In this document: positions 1-9,362 of the stretch, piece after piece
How the letters are laid out: each line of letters begins with the position of its first letter
How positions within the stretch are numbered: position 1 is the first letter of the stretch
Assembly: GCF_015680405.1 (NCBI RefSeq)
Contig: NZ_JADLJS010000020.1
Coordinates: 25,984 to 89,983 of the forward strand
Source of the DNA: Pseudomonas pudica
GTDB taxonomy: Bacteria > Pseudomonadota > Gammaproteobacteria > Pseudomonadales > Pseudomonadaceae
Length of the DNA stretch: 64,000 nt
Direction: 5' to 3'
Made by a program: the position numbers and the translations under genes
Notes under the pieces: model-generated
The model's input: the letters and a program-made list of their open reading frames with translations, nothing else
Database searches by the model: none
What the model was told of the DNA's origin: nothing

Positions 1-627
1 ATGGATGACGACGACCTGCGCCGCGGCCAGCCGACCACCCACAAAGCCTTCGATGAAGCCTGCGCGATCCTCGCCGGCGACGGTTTGCAGAGCCTGGCCT
101 TCAGTGCCCTGCTCGACCCGCGCCTGAGCCCGCAGGCTGACAGCATTCGCCTGGCCATGGTCCAGGCCCTGGCCAAGGCGGCCGGCCCGGCAGGCATGGT
201 CGGTGGCCAGGCCATCGACCTGGGCTCGGTTGGCCTGAAGCTGGACCAGCAGGCGCTGGAATTCATGCACCGGCACAAGACCGGTGCGCTGATCGAAGCC
301 AGCGTGCGCCTCGGCGCCCTGGCCAGCGCCCGCGCCGAACAGGCGCAACTGGATGCCCTGCAGAGCTATGCACAGGCCATCGGCCTGGCATTCCAGGTGC
401 AGGACGACATCCTGGATGTGGAAAGCGACACCGCCACACTGGGCAAACGCCAAGGGGCTGATATCGCCCGCGACAAACCGACCTACCCGGCGCTGCTGGG
501 CCTGGAAGCGGCCAAGGCCTATGCGATCGAATTGCGTGACCAGGCGCTGGTCGCACTGGAAGGCTTTGCCGAAAAGGCCGAGCCGCTGCGGGCGCTGGCG
601 CGTTACATCGTCGAACGCCGCAACTGA
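1..627 (+). CDS. ispA: (2E,6E)-farnesyl diphosphate synthase, C-terminal part
   Basis: This enzyme condenses isopentenyl and dimethylallyl/geranyl diphosphate to farnesyl diphosphate in the cytosol. The window opens inside the first Asp-rich motif (DDDDLRRG, residues 2-9 of the visible part), so the ATG at base 1 is an internal Met and roughly 85-90 N-terminal residues lie upstream. The second Asp-rich motif, DDILDVESD, is at about residues 135-143, followed by the family GKRQGAD and KPTYP segments. The gene ends in TGA and is followed by a REP pair and then dxs in the same direction, the usual pairing of isoprenoid genes in Pseudomonas. Function is clear from the motifs; only the start is missing. 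Confidence 0.96.
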   Translation: MDDDDLRRGQPTTHKAFDEACAILAGDGLQSLAFSALLDPRLSPQADSIRLAMVQALAKAAGPAGMVGGQAIDLGSVGLKLDQQALEFMHRHKTGALIEASVRLGALASARAEQAQLDALQSYAQAIGLAFQVQDDILDVESDTATLGKRQGADIARDKPTYPALLGLEAAKAYAIELRDQALVALEGFAEKAEPLRALARYIVERRN

Positions 628-633
628 TTTGAT

Positions 634-747
634 TGGGGCCGCTGTGCGGCCCTTCGCGGGCGCGCCCGCTCCCACGGGGTCCTCACCGCTCTCGAGCCCT
701 GTACCTGAGGGAGCGGGCGTGCCCGCGAAGGGCTGCAAAGCTGCCCC
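634..747. repeat. REP pair (inverted), CGCGGGCGCGCCCGCTCCCA type
   Basis: Two REP-like palindromes face each other between ispA and dxs. The left arm reads CTTCGCGGGCGCGCCCGCTC and the right arm is its near reverse complement (GAGCGGGCGTGCCCGCGAAG). Outer GGGGCCGC/GCGGCCC-like ends can also fold. Such pairs are common between Pseudomonas genes and may act as mRNA 3' hairpins. Confidence 0.85.
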
Positions 748-829
748 ATGCGACACCCGTCTGAATGGGCAGTATTTCCTACAATGGGGTAAACTGCCGC
801 CTCTTCACACACCTATAACGACTCGCCTG

Positions 830-2725
830 ATGCCCACGACGTTTCAAGAGATCCCCCGCGAACGCCCGGTCACGCCGTTGCTCGACCGCGCTGACACGCC
901 TGCCGGCCTGCGCCGGCTGGCCGAAGCCGACCTGGAGACCCTGGCCGACGAATTGCGCCAGGAACTGCTCTACACCGTGGGTCAGACCGGTGGGCATTTT
1001 GGTGCCGGCCTGGGTGTCATCGAGCTGACCATCGCCCTGCACTACGTCTTCGACACGCCCGACGACCGGCTGGTGTGGGACGTGGGCCACCAGGCCTACC
1101 CGCACAAGATCCTCACCGGGCGCCGTGACCGCATGCTCAGCCTGCGCCAGAAAGACGGCATTGCCGCCTTCCCGCGCCGCAGCGAGAGCGAGTACGACAC
1201 CTTCGGCGTCGGCCACTCCAGCACCTCGATCAGCGCCGCACTGGGCATGGCCATTGCCGCTCGCCTGCAGAACAGCGACCGCAAGTCGATCGCGGTGATC
1301 GGTGACGGTGCGCTGACCGCCGGCATGGCCTTCGAGGCGTTGAACCACGCCCAGGAAGTCAACGCCGACATGCTGGTGATCCTCAACGACAACGACATGT
1401 CGATTTCGCGCAACGTCGGCGGCCTGTCCAACTACCTGGCCAAGATCCTCTCCAGCCGCACCTACGCGAGCATGCGCGAAGGCAGCAAGAAAGTGCTGTC
1501 GCGCCTGCCGGGAGCCTGGGAAATTGCCCGCCGCACCGAGGAGTACGCCAAAGGCATGCTGGTGCCGGGCACGCTGTTCGAAGAACTGGGCTGGAACTAC
1601 ATCGGCCCGATCGACGGCCACGACCTGCCGACCATGATCGCCACCCTGCGCAACATGCGTGACCTCAAGGGCCCGCAGTTCCTGCACGTGGTGACCAAGA
1701 AGGGCAAGGGCTTCGCCCCGGCCGAGATCGACCCGATCGGCTACCACGCCATCACCAAGCTGGAGCCGGCCGACAAACCCGCCGCACCGAAGAAAGCCAG
1801 CGGCCCGAAATACTCCGCGGTGTTCGGCCAGTGGCTGTGCGACATGGCTGCCGCCGACAACCGCCTGGTGGGCATTACCCCGGCGATGAAGGAAGGCTCC
1901 GACCTGGTCGACTTCAGCGAGCGCTACCCGGAGCGTTACTTCGACGTGGCGATCGCCGAACAGCATGCCGTGACCCTTGCGGCCGGCATGGCCTGCGAGG
2001 GCAGCAAGCCGGTGGTGGCGATCTACTCCACCTTCCTGCAACGCGCCTACGACCAGCTGATCCACGACGTGGCGGTACAGAACCTCGACGTACTGTTCGC
2101 CATTGACCGCGCTGGCCTGGTCGGCGAAGACGGCCCGACCCACGCGGGCAGCTACGACCTGTCGTACCTGCGCTGCATCCCGGGCATGCTGGTGATGACC
2201 CCAAGCGACGAGAACGAGCTGCGCAAGATGCTCAGCACCGGCCACCTGTACAACGGCCCGGCGGCTGTGCGCTACCCGCGTGGCACCGGCCCGAACGCGC
2301 CGATCAGTGGTGACCTGGAGCCGCTGGAAATCGGCAAGGGCGTGGTCCGTCGCCAAGGCGAGAAAGCCGCCTTGCTGGTGTTTGGGGTGCAACTGGCCGA
2401 AGCCATGCAGGTGGCTGAGCAAATCAACGCTACCGTGGTCGACATGCGCTTCGTCAAACCGCTGGACGAGGCGCTGGTGCTGAAGCTGGCTGCAAGCCAT
2501 GAGCTGCTGGTGACCATCGAAGAGAACGCCATCATGGGCGGTGCTGGTGCGGCTGTGGGTGAGTTCCTGGCTAGCCAGGCGATCGTGAAACCGCTGCTGC
2601 ACCTGGGGTTGCCGGACATCTATGTCGAGCACGCCAAGCCTGCGCAGATGCTGGCTGAGTGTGGGCTGGATGCGGCCGGGATCGAGGCTTCGGTGAAGGC
2701 TCGGATGACCAGGCTCGGGTTGTAG
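830..2725 (+). CDS. dxs: 1-deoxy-D-xylulose-5-phosphate synthase
   Basis: This thiamine-diphosphate enzyme joins pyruvate and glyceraldehyde-3-phosphate in the first step of the MEP isoprenoid pathway. The 631 residues are the usual length. The ThDP/Mg motif [17 protein letters not shown] with the later LNDNDMSIS is in the first third, and the catalytic-Glu segment [15 protein letters not shown] is in the middle domain. The open frame extends upstream to 353, but that part is antisense-like sequence overlapping ispA in another frame. The ATG at 830 ([13 protein letters not shown]) matches the family N-terminus. Pathway partner ispA lies directly upstream. Confidence 0.98.
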   Translation: MPTTFQEIPRERPVTPLLDRADTPAGLRRLAEADLETLADELRQELLYTVGQTGGHFGAGLGVIELTIALHYVFDTPDDRLVWDVGHQAYPHKILTGRRDRMLSLRQKDGIAAFPRRSESEYDTFGVGHSSTSISAALGMAIAARLQNSDRKSIAVIGDGALTAGMAFEALNHAQEVNADMLVILNDNDMSISRNVGGLSNYLAKILSSRTYASMREGSKKVLSRLPGAWEIARRTEEYAKGMLVPGTLFEELGWNYIGPIDGHDLPTMIATLRNMRDLKGPQFLHVVTKKGKGFAPAEIDPIGYHAITKLEPADKPAAPKKASGPKYSAVFGQWLCDMAAADNRLVGITPAMKEGSDLVDFSERYPERYFDVAIAEQHAVTLAAGMACEGSKPVVAIYSTFLQRAYDQLIHDVAVQNLDVLFAIDRAGLVGEDGPTHAGSYDLSYLRCIPGMLVMTPSDENELRKMLSTGHLYNGPAAVRYPRGTGPNAPISGDLEPLEIGKGVVRRQGEKAALLVFGVQLAEAMQVAEQINATVVDMRFVKPLDEALVLKLAASHELLVTIEENAIMGGAGAAVGEFLASQAIVKPLLHLGLPDIYVEHAKPAQMLAECGLDAAGIEASVKARMTRLGL

Positions 2726-2730
2726 TCCCT

Positions 2731-2850
2731 GGGGCCGCTTTGCGGCCCTTTCGCGACACAAGGCCGCTCCCACAAAGGTCGTGCAAGCACCAAGCCTTGC
2801 GCAGTCCCTGTGGGAGCGGCCTTGCGTCGCGATCGAGGGCGCAGCCCTCG
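2731..2850. repeat. REP pair, TCGCGACACAAGGCCGCTCC type
   Basis: An inverted pair with arms TCGCGACACAAGGCCGCTCC and GAGCGGCCTTGCGTCGCGAT lies between the convergent ends of dxs and the cobalamin-binding-protein gene. Outer GGGGCCGCTTTGCGGCCC forms its own small hairpin. It may serve both genes as a 3' structure. Confidence 0.85.
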
Positions 2851-2857
2851 CAAAAGC

Positions 2858-3670
2858 TCACCTGGACGCTGGCGCGTTAGCCTCGAGCAGCGCACACAAG
2901 CGCGCCGTAGCTTCGATCATCTGACCACTAGGCCGCTCCAGGCCTTTGTCTGGCACCACCAGTAAACGGTCATCGGCAACCGCACGCAGTTGCGGCCAGG
3001 CCTTCCAACTCTCCAGCTGCGCCTCATCACCCGCCAGAATGACCTGCGGGTTGCGCAGCAGCACAGATTCCACATTTACCTGCGGCGCCGGCAGGGTGAG
3101 ATCGGCGAAAATATTATGCGCGCCGCAAACGGCCAGGGCATCGCTGACCACCTGCCGGCCACCGAGTGTATACAGAGGTCGATCCCAGACCTGGTAGAAC
3201 ACCCGCAAGGGCTCGTCCCGTCGATACTGCTGGCGCAGCTGCCGCAGCCGGTCACGCAAGGCCTGGGCATATCGATGGCCCTGTTCGGCACGGCCGATAC
3301 GGTCGGCGATGGCTTCGATCTGTTCGATCATCTGGTCGATATCATGGGGTTCTGCGCTGAAGGTGGCGATACCCAGGCGCTTGAGCTGGTCACGTTGGGC
3401 CGGCGGTACGCTGCCCGGCCACAGCAGCAACAGGTCGGGGCGCAGGCTGAGCAGGCGTTCGAGGTCCAGCTGCCCCTGGCGCCCCACCGAGGGCAGCTCG
3501 CGCAGCGCCGCCGGCCGTTCGCCACCGTCGAGCACACCTACCAGCAGGTCATCGGCCTGCAGTTCGAGCATGATTTCGCTCATCGACGGCGCCAGGCTGA
3601 CCACTCGCAGGGGTTCGGCGGCCAGTGCAGAACAGGCGAACAGCGCCAGCAGGCCGGGCAGCAGGCGCAT
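2858..3670 (-). CDS. Periplasmic cobalamin-binding protein of the BtuF/TroA type
   Basis: The 270-residue product begins with a signal peptide ([18 protein letters not shown], cleavage after ALAA) and continues with RVVSLAPSMSEIMLEL, the typical N-terminus of class III (BtuF/TroA-like) binding proteins. The inner DLVLLW-like segment (RPDLLLLWPGS) and the C-terminal half AGDEAQLESWKAWPQLRAV agree. It probably captures a corrinoid or similar ligand in the periplasm. No btuC/btuD-type genes are adjacent, so the transporter partner must lie elsewhere. Its start overlaps the upstream membrane-protein stop by one base (TGATG), suggesting translational coupling in an operon with ribA. The ligand is inferred from the family only. 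Confidence 0.82.
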   Translation of the reverse strand: MRLLPGLLALFACSALAAEPLRVVSLAPSMSEIMLELQADDLLVGVLDGGERPAALRELPSVGRQGQLDLERLLSLRPDLLLLWPGSVPPAQRDQLKRLGIATFSAEPHDIDQMIEQIEAIADRIGRAEQGHRYAQALRDRLRQLRQQYRRDEPLRVFYQVWDRPLYTLGGRQVVSDALAVCGAHNIFADLTLPAPQVNVESVLLRNPQVILAGDEAQLESWKAWPQLRAVADDRLLVVPDKGLERPSGQMIEATARLCALLEANAPASR

Positions 3671-4089
3671 CAGCCGAGCTGGCGTGGAATGCGATAAAGG
3701 TACAGCACCACTGCGGTGGACAACGCCAGCAAGATCTGTGGCACCGCCTCGAGGCCGACCAGCACCGACAAGGCGGCAACCCAGGCCGGGAAACAGGCAA
3801 ACAGCATGGCCAGGCGCCGCACCCGCGCCAGCTCGATCCAGGCCGCGGGCTCTTCGCCTGTGCCGAGCACCTTGGACGTGGCGATGAGCGCGCGTTTGTA
3901 GGCACCGAAGCGCGGCAGGCTGAGGAACATGGTCGCCGCGCCGGCAATGAACAGTGGCATGGCCAACACCGAGGCCAGCGCATCACCGCCACCGAAGGCC
4001 CAGGCCATCACTGGCAGCGGCACCAGGCCCACCGCCAGGTACTGCCACCAGGCCAGCGCCAGGCGCCGCTTGACCTCGGCGCGGGTCAC
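3670..4089 (-). CDS. Small membrane protein of unknown function
   Basis: The 139-residue protein has about four hydrophobic segments: [51 protein letters not shown] and [16 protein letters not shown]. It starts at GTG, sharing four bases (GTGA) with the ribA stop, and ends overlapping the start of the BtuF-like gene. The three genes ribA, this one and btuF-like therefore form a tightly packed unit. I do not recognise a functional family. It could assist membrane insertion or transport, but nothing in the sequence shows that. Confidence 0.8.
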   Translation of the reverse strand: MTRAEVKRRLALAWWQYLAVGLVPLPVMAWAFGGGDALASVLAMPLFIAGAATMFLSLPRFGAYKRALIATSKVLGTGEEPAAWIELARVRRLAMLFACFPAWVAALSVLVGLEAVPQILLALSTAVVLYLYRIPRQLG

Positions 4090-4703
4090 GCCTGAGGCAC
4101 CTCGCCCTGGTGCTCGTTACCCAGCATGTGGCCCAGCTTGCCGGCCTTCGTCGCCAGGTAGTAGCGGTTGTGCGGGTTGTGCCCGGTGTGCAGCGGTACG
4201 CGCTCGGCGACGAGGATGTTCATGTCGGTCAGGGCTTTGACCTTGCGCGGGTTGTTGGTCATCAGCCGCAGCGACTTCACGCCCAGGTGCTCCAGCATCG
4301 GCAGGCAGATGGCGTAGTCGCGCTGGTCGGCGGCAAAGCCAAGGCGCTCGTTGGCCTCGACGGTATCGGCGCCACCATCCTGCAGCTCGTAGGCGCGAAT
4401 CTTGTTGAGCAGCCCGATGCCACGGCCTTCCTGGCGCAGGTACAGCAGCACGCCACGGCCTTCACGGGCGATGGCCTGCAGCGCGGCTTCCAGCTGCGAG
4501 CCGCAGTCGCAGCGCTGGCTGAACAGGGCATCGCCGGTCAGGCACTCGGAATGCAGGCGCCCCAGCACCGGCTGGCCGTCCGCGATGTCACCCAGGCTGA
4601 GCACCACGTGCTCACGGCCCGTGGCTTCGTCGAGGAAGCCATGCATGGTGAAGGTCGCGAAGGGAGTCGGGAGTTTAGAGGCGGCAACAAAGACGACGGG
4701 CAC
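4086..4703 (-). CDS. ribA: GTP cyclohydrolase II
   Basis: RibA opens GTP to 2,5-diamino-6-ribosylamino-4(3H)-pyrimidinone 5'-phosphate, the first purine-derived step to riboflavin. The zinc site is plain: [20 protein letters not shown] carries the C-x10-C-x-C pattern, followed by [20 protein letters not shown] of the active site. Length, 205 residues, is normal. The start is GTG at 4703, chosen because AGGAG lies about eight bases upstream. It is the only gene in the window with an intact cyclohydrolase II zinc site, since the RibBA-like gene at 8.2-9.3 kb has lost it. Confidence 0.97.
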   Translation of the reverse strand: MPVVFVAASKLPTPFATFTMHGFLDEATGREHVVLSLGDIADGQPVLGRLHSECLTGDALFSQRCDCGSQLEAALQAIAREGRGVLLYLRQEGRGIGLLNKIRAYELQDGGADTVEANERLGFAADQRDYAICLPMLEHLGVKSLRLMTNNPRKVKALTDMNILVAERVPLHTGHNPHNRYYLATKAGKLGHMLGNEHQGEVPQA

Positions 4704-4832
4704 GTTGTGCTCCTGGCATAAGTAGGAAATTTCTCGTGGGCCGATTGTATCAGCAGGCTGGGCAATGTGGGCTGGCTGAATACGGTGGGTTAAGATCGAA
4801 AAGTTCGATGCTTAGGTTAACCAGGCCCGACC

Positions 4833-4935
4833 CCATCGCCGGCAAGCCGGCCCCCACAGTTATTGCACAGGCCTCTGAACCTGCGCTGAACCTGTGGGAG
4901 CCGGCTTGCCGGCGATTGGGGGCGCAAGGCGCCCC
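4833..4935. repeat. REP pair, ATCGCCGGCAAGCCGGC type
   Basis: The arms ATCGCCGGCAAGCCGGCCCC and GGGAGCCGGCTTGCCGGCGA face each other in the gap between ribA and the next minus-strand gene. The trailing GGGGGCGCAAGGCGCCCC forms a further small hairpin. Apart from this, 4704-4939 holds only the upstream region of ribA. Confidence 0.85.
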
Positions 4936-4939
4936 GTTT

Positions 4940-5683
4940 TCAATGTGGTTTGCTATTCGGACTGAACGGATACGGCTGCTGCCAGCGCTGGAAAATCGGC
5001 TTCAGCTCGCCACTGCGCACCAGCTCGGCCATGCGCTTGTCGAACAGGTCGCGCAGGGCCTTGGCCTGGTCATTGCGGGCAAAGGCCAGGTACAGCGGTA
5101 GTTCGGCCACATGGGTACGGCGGAAACGCTCGGGCTGGGAGGTCTGGCCGAGCACGTAGTCGACCTCGGTCTGCGCATCGATGTAGAAGTCCACACGATC
5201 ATGCTCGAGCATCGGCAGTATGCCTTCGCGGCGCTGGACCTCGCGAAAGTCATGCACATCGGGCAGGTAGCTGCCGAAGTCGTAGCCACGCACCCAGGCC
5301 AGGCGGTACTGGCCTATGGTCTGCTGGGTAGGCACAGGCTTGCTGACCAGCCCCAGCGCGTAGATGTGGTCCATGTCGAAGTGCCAGCGCGGGTACAGGT
5401 TGTCGTCGTTCTCGTCCTTGTACGAGCCTACCCAGGCGTCAGCCTCGCCACGCTTCACCAGCCCGATCGCACGGCTGTAAGGCGCGCTCTGGGTCACCAC
5501 CTTGACCCCGGCCGGCTCGAACACCTTGCGCAGCACATCCCAGGCCACCCCGGTACCGTCGGCGTTGGTGTAGTCAAGCCACTCTTCGCTGACCAGGTGG
5601 ATCTGTTTCGGCACACCCTCGGCAGCAGCCGCCCACGGGGCAAGGCTCAGCAGCATTGCCAGCAGCACCGTCCTCATGGCCAT
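4940..5683 (-). CDS. Amino-acid-type periplasmic solute-binding protein (SBP_bac_3)
   Basis: The 247 residues start with a signal peptide (MAMRTVLLAMLLSLAPWAAAA) and continue with a family 3 solute-binding fold: LVSEEWLDYTNADGTGVAWD near the start, then VKRGEADAWVGSYKDENDD and a second-lobe segment HDRVDFYIDAQTEVDYVL. A purine-rich AGGGAG lies upstream of the ATG. No permease or ATPase genes adjoin it, so it is an orphan binding protein, possibly a sensor-type or stand-alone family member. The substrate is unknown. Confidence 0.85.
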   Translation of the reverse strand: MAMRTVLLAMLLSLAPWAAAAEGVPKQIHLVSEEWLDYTNADGTGVAWDVLRKVFEPAGVKVVTQSAPYSRAIGLVKRGEADAWVGSYKDENDDNLYPRWHFDMDHIYALGLVSKPVPTQQTIGQYRLAWVRGYDFGSYLPDVHDFREVQRREGILPMLEHDRVDFYIDAQTEVDYVLGQTSQPERFRRTHVAELPLYLAFARNDQAKALRDLFDKRMAELVRSGELKPIFQRWQQPYPFSPNSKPH

Positions 5684-5699
5684 TCACACGCTCCCTGTA

Positions 5700-6203
5700 T
5701 CAGGCAACCGCCCAAACCAGAACCTGCATCCCCAGCCAGGCAAACACCCCAGCCAGGATATCGTCGAGCATGATCCCGACGCCCCCATGCACATGGCGGT
5801 CGACCCAGCGGATCGGCCACGGCTTGAGGATGTCGAAGAAGCGGAACATCAGGAACCCCGCCAGCAGCCACTGCCAGCCTTCCGGCACCAGCCAGAGGGT
5901 TATCCACATGCCGACGATCTCGTCCCAGACAATGCCTTCATGGTCGTGCACGCGCAAGTCATTGGCGACCTTGCCGCAAAGCCAGAAGCCGAACAGCATG
6001 CTCACGCCCAGCAACAGCCAATAGCCCCAGTCGGGAAGCATCTGCCACAGCGGGATGAACGGAATGGCCACCAGCGAGCCCCAGGTGCCCGGTGCCTTGG
6101 GCAAGGTGCCGGAACCGAAACCAAAGGCGATGAAGTGCCACGGGTTGCGCCAGACCGAAGGCGGAACGAACTCCGCAGGCACCTGGTTGGGGTGATCGGT
6201 CAC
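5700..6203 (-). CDS. pgpA: Phosphatidylglycerophosphatase A
   Basis: PgpA removes the phosphate from phosphatidylglycerol phosphate in the inner membrane. The 167 residues have the family start region FIAFGFGSGTLPKAPGTWGS, then several membrane helices and the conserved acidic stretch HDHEGIVWDEIVGMW. It overlaps thiL by four bases (ATGA), as in the common nusB-thiL-pgpA order of gammaproteobacteria. Confidence 0.95.
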   Translation of the reverse strand: MTDHPNQVPAEFVPPSVWRNPWHFIAFGFGSGTLPKAPGTWGSLVAIPFIPLWQMLPDWGYWLLLGVSMLFGFWLCGKVANDLRVHDHEGIVWDEIVGMWITLWLVPEGWQWLLAGFLMFRFFDILKPWPIRWVDRHVHGGVGIMLDDILAGVFAWLGMQVLVWAVA

Positions 6204-7168
6204 GGTGTCTCCCTAAAATGTTGATAACCGCGTTGCCGCGGGGTGATGTCCTGGCCCTGCCGGTCGCGCAGGCTGACACCCTGCCCTTCGAGCACCCGCC
6301 CGATGACATGGAACGCCGCCAGGCCTTGTGCCTGCAGGGATGAAAGCTCGGATGGCGGCAAGGTGAACGCCAGCACGTAGTCGTCGCCACCGGTCAGCGC
6401 CGCCTGCACGGCAGCCTCGGCACCGAGTAACCCCTGCAGAGCGGCTGACACCGGTACCTGCTCCAGGTTCACCTCGAGCGCCACACGGGAGGCCTTGGCG
6501 ATATGCCCGCAGTCGGCCAGCAGGCCGTCGGAAACATCCAGCGCCGAAGTGGCACGCCCGCGCAGCAGCTGGCCCAGGGCGAACTGCGGCGACGGCGACC
6601 AGTAATGGTCGAGCAACGGTTGCACCAGCGCAGCATCAGCCTGGCGCTGGCCCAGCACCAGCGGCAAGGCACCCGCCGCATTGCCCAGCTCACCGCCCAC
6701 ACACAACAAGTCGCCCGGGCGAGCGCCGCCACGGCGTAACGCCTGCCCCGCCGGAACCCGGCCGAATACGGTCATGGTGATGCTCAAAGGGCCACGGGTG
6801 GTATCGCCACCAATCAGGCTCAGCTGACAGTGACCGGCCATGCGGTCGAGGCCGCTGGCATAGGCTTGCAGCCAGTCAGTGCTGACCTCGGGCAAGGTCA
6901 GGGCAAGGGTGAAACCGATGGGGGTGGCGCCCATGGCCGCCAGGTCGCTGGCCGCCACGGCCAACGAGCGCTGGCCAAGCAACCAGGGGTCGCACACCGC
7001 CGGGAAATGCACCCCGGCGACCAGGGTGTCGGTAGACACCGCCAGTTGCTCACCAGCGGGTAAGCTCAGCAGGGCGCAGTCGTCGCCGATGCCCAGGGCC
7101 ACGCCTTCACCGCCTTGCGCACAGGGCGCGGCGGCGAAGTAGTGGCTGATCAGCTCGAACTCACCCAT
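6200..7168 (-). CDS. thiL: Thiamine-monophosphate kinase
   Basis: ThiL phosphorylates thiamine monophosphate to the active cofactor thiamine diphosphate, which dxs in this window needs. Motifs of the PurM/ThiL fold are in order: GIGDDCALL, STDTLVAGVHF, IGGDTTRGPL and LDVSDGLLADC. I place the start at the ATG at 7168 (MGEFELISHYF, 322 residues), the family N-terminus; an in-frame TTG at 7177 would add three residues. It sits 18 bases after nusB and overlaps pgpA. Confidence 0.96.
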   Translation of the reverse strand: MGEFELISHYFAAAPCAQGGEGVALGIGDDCALLSLPAGEQLAVSTDTLVAGVHFPAVCDPWLLGQRSLAVAASDLAAMGATPIGFTLALTLPEVSTDWLQAYASGLDRMAGHCQLSLIGGDTTRGPLSITMTVFGRVPAGQALRRGGARPGDLLCVGGELGNAAGALPLVLGQRQADAALVQPLLDHYWSPSPQFALGQLLRGRATSALDVSDGLLADCGHIAKASRVALEVNLEQVPVSAALQGLLGAEAAVQAALTGGDDYVLAFTLPPSELSSLQAQGLAAFHVIGRVLEGQGVSLRDRQGQDITPRQRGYQHFRETP

Positions 7169-7186
7169 GGTTCGCAAGCGCCAGGA

Positions 7187-7687
7187 TCAGCGCTTGTTCG
7201 CCTTGACTTCTGCTTCGCGCAGGGCCGGGGCGAGCTTGTCCAGCACGCCGTTGACGAACTTGTGGCCGTCGGTGGCGCCGAAGACCTTGGCCAGTTCCAC
7301 GCCTTCGTTGATCACTACGCGGTACGGCACGTCAACGCGCTTGATCAGTTCCCAGGTGGACAGGCGCAGCACGGCCAGCTCGACCGGGTCGAGCTCTTCC
7401 AGTGCGATGGTCATGCACGGCACCAACGCTTTGTCGATTTCGCCCTTGATTGCCGGGACCCCATGCAGGATCTCGCGGAAATAGGCACCGTCGACATCGG
7501 TGAAATCGTTATCGACCCGGAACTGCGCTTCGATCTCGTTCAGCGAATGCTGCGCCATGTGCCACTGGTACAGTGCCTGGGTCGCGAGCTTGCGGGCTTC
7601 GCGGCGCTTGGCGCTCTTCGATGGCTTGCCGGCATCCGCAGGTTTTGGATCGCGCGGGTTGAAACGATCGCTTTCGTCGCTAATCAC
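7187..7687 (-). CDS. nusB: Transcription antitermination factor NusB
   Basis: NusB with S10 (NusE, encoded at 63.4 kb here) binds boxA RNA and supports rRNA antitermination. The 166 residues contain the helical NusB fold: [15 protein letters not shown] near residue 32 and [13 protein letters not shown] with [29 protein letters not shown] in the C-terminal half. A charged 25-residue N-terminal extension precedes the domain. It overlaps ribH by four bases, so ribH, nusB, thiL and pgpA are probably co-transcribed. Confidence 0.97.
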
Positions 7688-8160
7688 TTGGCCTCCAACT
7701 GCGCCAGCAGGCTGACCATTTCCAGAGCGGACAGGGCAGCTTCAGCACCTTTGTTGCCGGCCTTGGTGCCGGAACGCTCGATGGCCTGTTCGATGGAGTC
7801 GACGGTCAGTACGCCGAAGGCCACCGGAACACCGAACTCCATGGACACCTGGGCCAGGCCCTTGGTGCATTCGCCCGCCACGTATTCGAAGTGCGGGGTA
7901 CCACCACGGATCACGGCGCCCAGGGCGATGATCGCGTCGTAGGCGCCTTGCTGGGCGACCTTCTGTGCCACCAGCGGGATTTCGAACGCACCCGGGGCAC
8001 GGATGATGGTGATGTCGCTTTCGCTGACACCGTGGCGTACCAGGGCATCAACGGCACCGCTTACCAGGCTTTCGACGACGAAGCTGTTGAAGCGGCCAAC
8101 CACCAAAGCATAGCGACCTTTGGGGGCGATGAAGGTACCTTCGATGGTCTTCAGGGTCAT
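7684..8160 (-). CDS. ribH: 6,7-dimethyl-8-ribityllumazine synthase
   Basis: RibH condenses the ribitylamino-uracil with dihydroxybutanone phosphate, the step before riboflavin synthase. The 158 residues show the family motifs [26 protein letters not shown] and [14 protein letters not shown], the last with the catalytic His. It follows the ribBA-like gene after 92 bases and overlaps nusB. Confidence 0.97.
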
Positions 8161-8183
8161 TCCGATATTCTCATCTTCAAGAG

Positions 8184-8207
8184 CGAGGCCGCATGCTGGC
8201 GGCCTCG
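8184..8207 (-). other. Perfect 9-bp hairpin between ribBA-like gene and ribH
   Basis: CGAGGCCGC and GCGGCCTCG are perfect complements separated by six bases in the 92-base gap. There is no T-run on the minus strand, so it is more likely an mRNA processing or stability element than a terminator. No FMN riboswitch consensus is visible in this cluster. Confidence 0.5.
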
Positions 8208-8252
8208 ACAGGGGTATGGACTCGAGCTGGAGGGCGTCACTGCCGCCTCAAG

Positions 8253-9344
8253 TCACTCGGAGGGCACGTATTCTACAACTTCCAGATCGAATCCGGATAT
8301 CGCGTTGAACTTCATCGGCGAACTCATCAGACGCATCTTGCGCACACCAAGGTCTCGCAGTATCTGCGAACCGGCACCCACGGTGCTGTAGGTGGTCGGT
8401 GCCTTGGCAGGTGCATCGCCGGCGCTCTCGCGGATGTGCGCAAGCAGCACGTCGCCGTCCAGCGGGTGGCCCAGCAGCAATACCACGCCGCTGCCGGCCT
8501 CGGCCACGGCGGCCATGGCGGCGCGCAGGCTCCAGCGGCCCGGTTGCTTGACCAGCAGCAGGTCGCGCAGTGGGTCCATGTTGTGCACGCGCACCAGGGT
8601 CGGCTCTTCGGCGCAGATCTTGCCCAGGGTCAGGGCCATGTGCACGTCGCCTTCCACCGCGTCGCGGTAGGTGACCAGGTTGAACTCGCCCAGCTCGCTC
8701 TCCACCGGTTGCTCGGAGACGCGCTGCACGGTGCGCTCGTGGATCATGCGGTAGTGGATCAGGTCGGCGATGGTGCCGATCTTCAGGCCGTGCTCGGCGG
8801 CGAACACTTCCAGCTCGGCGCGGCGCGACATGGTGCCGTCGTCGTTCATCACTTCGCAGATCACGCCGCTCGGCTCGAAACCGGCCATGCGCGCCAGGTC
8901 GCACGCGGCCTCGGTGTGGCCGGCACGGGCCAGGGTACCGCCTGGCTGGGCCATCAGCGGGAAGATGTGGCCAGGGCTGACAATGTCTTCGGCCTTGGCG
9001 TCCTTGGCAGCGGCCGCCTGCACGGTGCGTGCGCGGTCAGCGGCAGAGATGCCGGTGGTGACACCTTCGGCGGCTTCGATCGACACGGTGAACTTGGTGC
9101 CGAAGCCCGAGCCGTTGCGCGGCGCCATCAGCGGCAGCTTCAGCGTTTCGCAACGCTCCCGGGTCATCGGCATGCAGATCAGGCCACGGGCGTGCTTGGC
9201 CATGAAGTTGATGTGCTCGGGCAGGCAGCACTCGGCTGCCATGATGATGTCGCCTTCGTTTTCGCGGTCTTCGTCATCCATGAGGATGACCATTTTGCCC
9301 TGGCGGATGTCTTCGACCAGTTCTTCGATGCTGTTGAGCGCCAC
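8253..9344 (-). CDS. ribBA: 3,4-dihydroxy-2-butanone-4-phosphate synthase with degenerate GTP cyclohydrolase II domain
   Basis: The N-terminal ~205 residues are a complete DHBP synthase (DDEDRENEGDI, RAGHTEAACDLARM, ICEVMNDDGTMSR), which makes the four-carbon riboflavin precursor from ribulose-5-phosphate. The C-terminal ~155 residues keep the start of a RibA-like fold (SELGEFNLVTYRDAVEGDVH) but have no C-x10-C-x-C zinc site and no RQEGRGIG segment, so cyclohydrolase activity is unlikely. I choose the GTG at 9344 (VALNSIEELVEDI) with AAGGGGG upstream; the open frame extends six codons further to a TTG. The adjacent ribE and ribH, and intact ribA at 4.1 kb, complete the pathway. Confidence 0.93.
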   Translation of the reverse strand: MALNSIEELVEDIRQGKMVILMDDEDRENEGDIIMAAECCLPEHINFMAKHARGLICMPMTRERCETLKLPLMAPRNGSGFGTKFTVSIEAAEGVTTGISAADRARTVQAAAAKDAKAEDIVSPGHIFPLMAQPGGTLARAGHTEAACDLARMAGFEPSGVICEVMNDDGTMSRRAELEVFAAEHGLKIGTIADLIHYRMIHERTVQRVSEQPVESELGEFNLVTYRDAVEGDVHMALTLGKICAEEPTLVRVHNMDPLRDLLLVKQPGRWSLRAAMAAVAEAGSGVVLLLGHPLDGDVLLAHIRESAGDAPAKAPTTYSTVGAGSQILRDLGVRKMRLMSSPMKFNAISGFDLEVVEYVPSE

Positions 9345-9362
9345 GCGGCACCCCCTTCTCAA

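Noticed and set aside
779..2773. A 664-codon minus-strand open frame opposite dxs
   Set aside because: Antisense shadow with repetitive His/Gln/Val composition; dxs is unmistakable on the plus strand.
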